A stretch of 64,000 nt of DNA, taken from the NCBI RefSeq assembly GCF_003265705.1, contig NW_020313005.1:20224797-20288796 (forward strand), in the 5' to 3' direction. The translations under genes were made by a program, and so were the position numbers. Origin of the DNA: Callorhinus ursinus. Taxonomy: Eukaryota > Chordata > Mammalia > Carnivora > Otariidae. Position 1 is the stretch's first letter; the number at the start of each line of letters is the position of its first letter. Positions 59,185 to 64,000 of this stretch are shown piece after piece. The notes under the pieces are model-generated. The model searched no databases, was not told the origin of the DNA, and was given only the letters and a program-made list of their open reading frames with translations.

Positions 59185-59420
59185 ATCTTAGGTTTGTATA
59201 ATGCTTCCATTTACAGAAAATTTTCAAGTATGTGACTTCATGTAAGCCTCACACAGTCCTGTGAATGAAAAAGGACGTCTTATTTCCATTTTACAGATGA
59301 GGAAAGGGAAGGTAGGTGACTTACTTGACACCCGCTCGCTGCTAACGTTGCAGATCCTAGGGTTTGAGAAAACCCAGGTCTTTTGAGCCCAACATCATAC
59401 CTTCTACTACACATTGCTTC
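59185..59420 (-). repeat. MIR SINE
   Basis: 'gcctcacacagtcctgtgaatg', 'ttccattttacagatgagg' and 'gatcctagggtttgag' are reverse MIR. Confidence 0.7.
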
Positions 59421-59892
59421 CTCACTGGCCCCTTTAAAAAGGGGGAGGCGGGATTCCAGTTTTACCGATGTGTGTTTTTCTTATCCTCTACATTAAAAAA
59501 AAAAAAATGCTTACAGTTGATAAAACTGAGATATGTTGAATACTAACGAGCCTGATATGGAAACATATCAAAGTCAGGTGTCTGATGCCAACCTTCAACA
59601 TTCACATGCCCGGCAGCTTTGGGGGACACAAGCAGTCCTCTAAATACGGTCCCAATCACCTGTTAAAAGTTAACAGAAATTCCAGGAGCAAAGCAAATGA
59701 GTTGAAAATGATGTAGAATGTGGACTGTCAGCGGGGTTTCTCTGACTTCTCACCGGTTTGTTCAGCAACTAGCTGTCAGGCCCAGGCGTCCGACAGAACT
59801 TTAGGGCCGAGCAAGTTGGACTTTCCACCGCGCCTGGAACCGGGAGAGGATTCTAAGCGAGCGGCCGCGTCCCCGGCCTGCGGTGTGGCCGA

Positions 59893-59908
59893 CACTGCCC
59901 TCTACCGG
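59893..59908 (-). promoter_or_regulatory. CTCF-like motif 1
   Basis: The minus strand reads CCGGTAGAGGGCAGTG, close to the CTCF core CCASYAGRKGGCR with one deviation at position 3. Inside the isolated CpG cluster. Confidence 0.5.
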
Positions 59909-59947
59909 GTGAAGAGGAAGTGCAGCGTCTGTGCTGTGGAATCCCGT

Positions 59948-59960
59948 CTCCCTCTACTGG
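59948..59960 (-). promoter_or_regulatory. CTCF-like motif 2
   Basis: The minus strand reads CCAGTAGAGGGAG, in the same orientation and 52 bp from motif 1. It matches the first half of the CTCF core but lacks the GGCA end, so it is weaker. Confidence 0.35.
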
Positions 59961-60050
59961 CAGAAAAAGTGACTACACCGAAGACGCGCTTCAGTGACGC
60001 GCAGAAGGGGCTCATCACTACTGTCTTGGTCGCAACATCGTCTCTGCACA

Positions 60051-61249
60051 GACAAGCTCACGTGGTTTTCAGCAGCTATCGTTCTGTGGGTGTTTGGGGC
60101 AGACATTTAAGTACCTCTGCCAATGGCTAACAGGTTCTCCTCTTCTCCGCTCTGGGGGCTCCTTAGCCCCAACTCCATGACAGAGGTGTCAGGAGTTGCT
60201 CTTCTTTCCTAAAATAGTGAAACGGATCAAGGGACACTCTTGATCTTTGCTGGTCCTAAACTCTAGTCTTAGTCCTAATACTCTCACTCTCAAAGATTCA
60301 AATTCTCCACCTAAAATGGTTTTATACAATTTAATTCTACTTCTACTTAATAAGGGCATTTAACAAGGGAGGATATGAAAAGAACACATGCTACAAGCAG
60401 AAAGTCTGTGGCTCGCAATTACAAGATCCTGGACTGTGCCCCCATAACACGGGTTAAGAGAGAATGCAGCTCTAGTCCCACATAGGTTTGGGGGCCTCAA
60501 CGGTAAGGAAAGTCTCACCCTCCCAAATTAGTCTCAGAGATCTAATTAGCAGATGTTGGTAGATCTCTCGTGCATTCAGCAGTACGTACATAATTTACAT
60601 TTTAATGATGGATTAGGTGCCCTAACAGTACTCTGAATTCATCCATGACACCTGGTCTCCTTTCACTCAGGTTATAAGCCCTCTTGAAAAAAGAGTTGAA
60701 AAGGTCCGACAAGGGAAAATGTAAGGCGTAAGATATTAATAACGAGATGAATATAAAAGAAGAGAAATAGAAAGAACTCAATATTTCCTATGGAGAGAAA
60801 GCCCTGACCCTATAAATTGTAAATTCAAAGCTGCCAGTGACTTTGCTATTTTCTCATAAAAACAAAAAACAAAAAGAAAAGCCATTATTTCCTTATCCTC
60901 TCTCTTTTTGCAATGGATCATCCTGAGCAAATCAGTCTTGCCAGGTATGAAAAACAAGTTCGTACATAACAGCAACTCCCCGCTCCCTCCACAAAATTTT
61001 CAAAACAAAACTTCAATTCACGTGACTTGCTAACAGCACCCTGACTCCATGGACAATGATTAAGAAGCTGGTTGAGGTGCTGAGTTTGGGAACAAGATAT
61101 TGTGTTATTTCAATATATTTAATACCATGTTCTTCTTTGCATTGCATTGCATTGCATTGCATTGCATTGCATTGTCTTAATGGTGGCAGTGCCTTGTGAT
61201 TTTGTGATATATCTAATGTATGCAAATTGAACAAAGAGATCATTTATCC
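60051..61249. other. 5' flanking sequence with a pentanucleotide repeat
   Basis: No interspersed repeat or gene recognised. The (ATTGC)n array at 61138-61174 lies within it. Confidence 0.5.
61138..61174. repeat. (ATTGC)n pentanucleotide microsatellite
   Basis: Seven units without interruption, from 'tgcattgcattgc' to 'attgtctt'. Confidence 0.96.
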
Positions 61250-61960
61250 TACAAATATTTATTAAGCATCCACTTTGCCCCAAGCACCGTGTTTGTTCAA
61301 AGAAATACACACTGCCAGTCCTCAGAGTAATACACCCATAACAGACAGACTGATACCCAAGATTATGTACTGGGAACTATGGGAGCACGAAAGAGAGGTA
61401 CCTAGTGTCAAGAGGGATCAGGGAGGGATTTCGAGCTTTTTCCTAGATAGGACCTGAAGGTAGAGCAGGAGTTAGCAAGGGGTAAGGGAATTGGGGACAG
61501 CATTCGAGGCAGACAAGAAAATCATCCAAGACCTAAAGCCAAGTGAGAGGGTTTTGTTGTCCCACCAACTGCAGTACTGAGCGTGGCTGAAGCATAGGTT
61601 TAGAGGGGAGAGTGTTGAGAGGAAGTGGGAAGAGAAAAGTAGGGCCGGATCATAAAGCATCTCTTAAGCTATGTTTTTGATTTACATTTTCTTCTGAAAC
61701 AATGGTAGGTACTGAAGGGTCTATAGCAGGATGATGACATAACCCCAGTTGTGCTTCCAAAAGCCCTGCCCACCATGTTTGCTGAGTATAGACCAGAGCA
61801 GAGCAGGGACATCAACCTGGAGGCAGGAAAACCAGTTCGGAAGAGACTACACAAGCCACATGAGAGGCAGTGGTCTTCCAAAGGAAAGGTGATGAGGTTG
61901 AAGTGGTTTTCAGAAAATAGAATCTGAGACTCAAGAATGATTTTGATGTGGGAAAATAAG
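61250..61960 (-). repeat. L2 LINE, long fragment
   Basis: 'caaatatttattaagcatccac' and 'caagcaccgtgtttg', then 'gagtgttgagaggaagtggg', 'gggccggatcataaagcatctc' and 'agcaggatgatgacataac' follow reverse L2 over about 700 bp. This accounts for the 157-residue minus-strand frame. Confidence 0.75.
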
Positions 61961-61984
61961 GAAGTCAAAGTAAAGAATGAGATC

Positions 61985-62285
61985 CATTTAATATCCAGAA
62001 TAAAAAGAACTCCCACACCAGCAAGAACACAAATGACCCAATTAAAAAATAGGCGTGAAAAATATTTCTCCAAAGAAGAGATACAAGTGGCTAAAAAGCA
62101 CATGAGAAAATGTTTGATGTCATTATCGCTAGGCAAATGCAAATCAGAACCACTATGAGAGTTATCACTTCACACCTGCTAGGATGGTGATAATCAAAGA
62201 ACACAGAAAATAACAAGTGTTGGCAGGGAGATGGAGATCAGAGCCCTTGTGCGTCGTTGGTGGGAATATACAATGGTGCAGCTTC
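61985..62285 (+). repeat. L1 LINE ORF2 fragment
   Basis: 'aacacaaatgacccaattaa', 'aatatttctccaaagaagagatac', 'aggcaaatgcaaatcagaacc' and 'aagtgttggcagggagatgg' (in pieces) are L1 ORF2 3' half in sense, with broken frame. Confidence 0.88.
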
Positions 62286-62304
62286 CAGGCACAATAGATC
62301 AATA

Positions 62305-62475
62305 AAATATGATTCCATTAATAATAATAATATTATTATTAATTATATAATATTATTATTAATTATTATGTATAATAATATTATTATAATATTTGTAATT
62401 ATAATTATAATTAATATATTATTATATTATACAATTATATTATACAATATACAATAATAATATTATTAGTAATAT
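62305..62475. repeat. AT-rich (TAA/TTA) low-complexity tract
   Basis: Roughly 170 bp of almost pure A/T with alternating TAATAAT and ATTATTA blocks that can pair with each other. It lies directly after the L1 piece. Confidence 0.92.
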
Positions 62476-62507
62476 TATGCAACTACTCCATGCCAGGCAC
62501 AGTTCTT

Positions 62508-62625
62508 TTTTTTAAATTCAATTAATTAACATATAGTATATTATTAGTTTCAGAGGTAGGGTTTAGTGATTCATCAGTTGCATATAATACCTAGTGCTCA
62601 TTTCATCAAGTACCCTCCATATTTA
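62508..62625 (-). repeat. Carnivoran L1 3'UTR fragment
   Basis: 'aattcaattaattaacatatag', 'tattagtttcagaggtaggg', 'agtgattcatcagttgcatataa' and 'tagtgctcatttcatc' (in pieces) are the reverse of carnivoran L1 3' ends. The leading T-run is the poly(A) tail. Confidence 0.88.
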
Positions 62626-62667
62626 TTTATTTATTTTTAAATTATACATCTCTCCTAAAGGAGTATG

Positions 62668-62857
62668 TGAATTTTTAAAAATATTTTATTTATTTACTTA
62701 GAGAGAGCAAGAGAGAGAGCATGAGCAGGGGGGAGGGGCAGAGGGAGAGGGAGATGCTGAGCAGGGAGCCGGACTTGGGGCTTGATCCCAGGACCCCGGG
62801 ATCATGTCCTGAGCCGAAGGCAGATGCTCAACTGACTGAACCACCCAGGCGCCCCCC
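62668..62857 (-). mobile_element. Carnivoran tRNA-Lys SINE
   Basis: AAAATATTTTATTTATTTAC start, AACCACCCAGGCGCCCCCC end. The target duplication is unclear. Confidence 0.92.
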
Positions 62858-63035
62858 ATTTTTGTTATTTTTAAGAGCAGACCAAACTAATCTCTAGTGA
62901 AATAATAAGAATGGGGTCTACCTTTGGCAGATGATGATTCCCTGGGCAGTGGGAGCCTTCTGAGGTGCTGGAAATATGTTATACCCTGACCTAGGTGCGA
63001 GTTACATAGATGTGTACTTTTATAAAAAGTCCTGA

Positions 63036-63237
63036 GGGACACCTGGATGGCTCAGTCAGTTAAGCATCTGACTCTCGGTTTCAGTTCAGGTCATGATCTC
63101 AGGGTTGTGGGATTGAGCCCCACGTTGGGCTCCACAATCAGTAGGGAGTCTGCTTGAGAATCTCTCTCTCCCTCTGCCCTTTCACCCACTCACATGCTCT
63201 CTCTCTAAAAAATAAGTAAATAAATCTTTTTAAAAAA
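63036..63237 (+). mobile_element. Carnivoran tRNA-Lys SINE (older subtype)
   Basis: GGGACACCTGGATGGCTCAG head, 'gcatctgactctcggtttcag' and tail AATAAGTAAATAAATC. The 'ctgactct..ggtttcag' variant marks an older subfamily. Worn target copies aaaaagtcctgag / aaaaacccctggag. Confidence 0.92.
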
Positions 63238-63429
63238 CCCCTGGAGCTATAAACATAAGAGCTGTGTCCTTTATGTGCGTTTTATCTCAATTTTTAAAAA
63301 TGTTTTTAAATGTCCTTAAAAGTTAATGACTGGCTTGTTTAGACAAATACAGAATGAGCAAACTATCCTAGAAAGGGAAGTCAGCTTCAGTTTTGTCTAC
63401 TGTTGACCTTGCTGATGCTCACTGTATTG

Positions 63430-63825
63430 TCTTCATCAGCTCAGGCTGCCATAACAAAACACCATTGACTGGGTAACTTAAACAACAGGAATTTATTTCT
63501 CACTGTTTTAGAGACTGGAAGTTCAACACTGTGGTACCAGCAATGGGCAGTGTCAGCAGGTGAGAGTGCTGGCCTTTGGTTGCAGATGCTGCCTGCACGC
63601 TCTGTCCTCATGTGGCCTTTCCTCAATGTGTATCCATGGAGAGACAGAGGAAGCAAGCTCTCTGGTGCCTCTCCTTATAAGGACACTAATTCATCACGAG
63701 GGCCCTACCCTATGACCCCATCTAAAACTAATTACCTTCTGAAGGCCGCATCTCCAAATACCAACACATTGGGTGTTAGGGCTTCAACATACGAATTTGG
63801 AGGGAATACAGTTTAGTCATTGACA
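63430..63825 (-). repeat. ERVL-MaLR solo LTR (MLT1/MST-like)
   Basis: 'gctgccataacaaaacacc', 'tgactgggtaacttaaacaac', 'aatttatttctcactgttttagagactgg', 'ataaggacactaattcatc' and 'gggtgttagggcttcaacatac' (in pieces) are the reverse of a mammalian MaLR LTR. No internal retroviral genes are present; an ancient inactive relic. Confidence 0.75.
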
Positions 63826-64000
63826 GCGGTGCAAGGTTCCCAATTTAGAGAAATCTAAAAACAACCTGAAGAAAAATGAAAGAACCAGATGGTCCATTTC
63901 ATATAAATTCAGGGATATTGACTAGATGACATGAACAAGTAAAATAACCCTTCACAGGTGTGAGAGAATTCAGAGATGTTCCCAAGATCCCTGCCCCCTG

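Larger units (their letters stand above)
59740..60050. other. Small isolated CpG cluster
   Basis: A 300-bp patch with many CpGs (ggcgtccgac, gcgagcggccgcgtccccgg, gacgcgcttcagtgacgcgc) including a NotI site, 12 kb upstream of BARX2 in CpG-poor DNA. A 136-residue plus-strand frame (59720-60130) covers it but matches nothing known. It could be an enhancer, an insulator or a non-coding RNA start. Confidence 0.65.

Noticed and set aside
59720..60130. 136-residue plus-strand frame in the distal CpG cluster
   Set aside because: CpG-rich DNA explains the open frame. No known protein similarity; kept only as a regulatory candidate region.
61138..61174. Evenly repeated short units, considered as a CRISPR-like array
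   Set aside because: Pure pentanucleotide tandem repeat without spacers, in a mammalian genome.
61669..62142. 157-residue minus-strand frame
   Set aside because: It spans the reverse L2 and the antisense of an L1 ORF2 fragment; repeat-derived.
63430..63825. Possible retroviral remnant with genes
   Set aside because: Only an LTR-type sequence is present; no gag, pol or env frames exist around it.

Overview
This window is nuclear DNA from a carnivoran mammal. It carries about two dozen tRNA-Lys-derived carnivoran SINEs (head GGCGCCTGGGTGGCTCAG, tail AATAAATAAAATCTT), carnivoran L1 3' ends, and older mammalian MIR, L2, L1M, hAT, Tigger and MaLR copies. The SINEs are of the type usual in arctoid caniforms (bears, pinnipeds, mustelids), and no dog-type SINEC_Cf was recognised. 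I do not assign a species. There is no prokaryotic or viral gene system.

The only protein-coding sequence I can support is coding exon 1 of the homeobox gene BARX2, on the minus strand at 47360-47546 (62 codons plus one base). It starts at an ATG in good context and ends at a consensus GTAAGG donor. Everything below 47360 is therefore the 5' part of BARX2 intron 1. The homeobox exons were not found and should lie beyond position 1. Everything above about 47.6 kb is promoter and 5' flanking DNA.

Layout. 1-47359 is intron 1: mostly old repeats (MIR, L2, L1M) with scattered SINEs and long stretches where I see nothing known. 44285-46984 is a repeat-poor AT-rich block next to exon 1. 46985-50290 is a broken CpG island covering exon 1, the promoter and 2.7 kb of upstream DNA, ending in a 320-bp polypyrimidine tract. 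50.6-55.6 kb is L2 followed by a dense cluster of eight SINEs. 55.6-64 kb is old repeats, a 100-N assembly gap at 57479-57578, a small isolated CpG cluster with two CTCF-like motifs near 59.9 kb, and a MaLR LTR at the end.

The most useful observations are regulatory: a PBX-PREP/MEIS consensus sharing bases with a CAGCTG E-box about 200 bp upstream of the BARX2 start codon, and the distal CTCF-like pair. The mobile-element record also holds a double SINE insertion with three copies of one target site. I found no convincing undescribed biological system; this looks like an ordinary developmental-gene locus.
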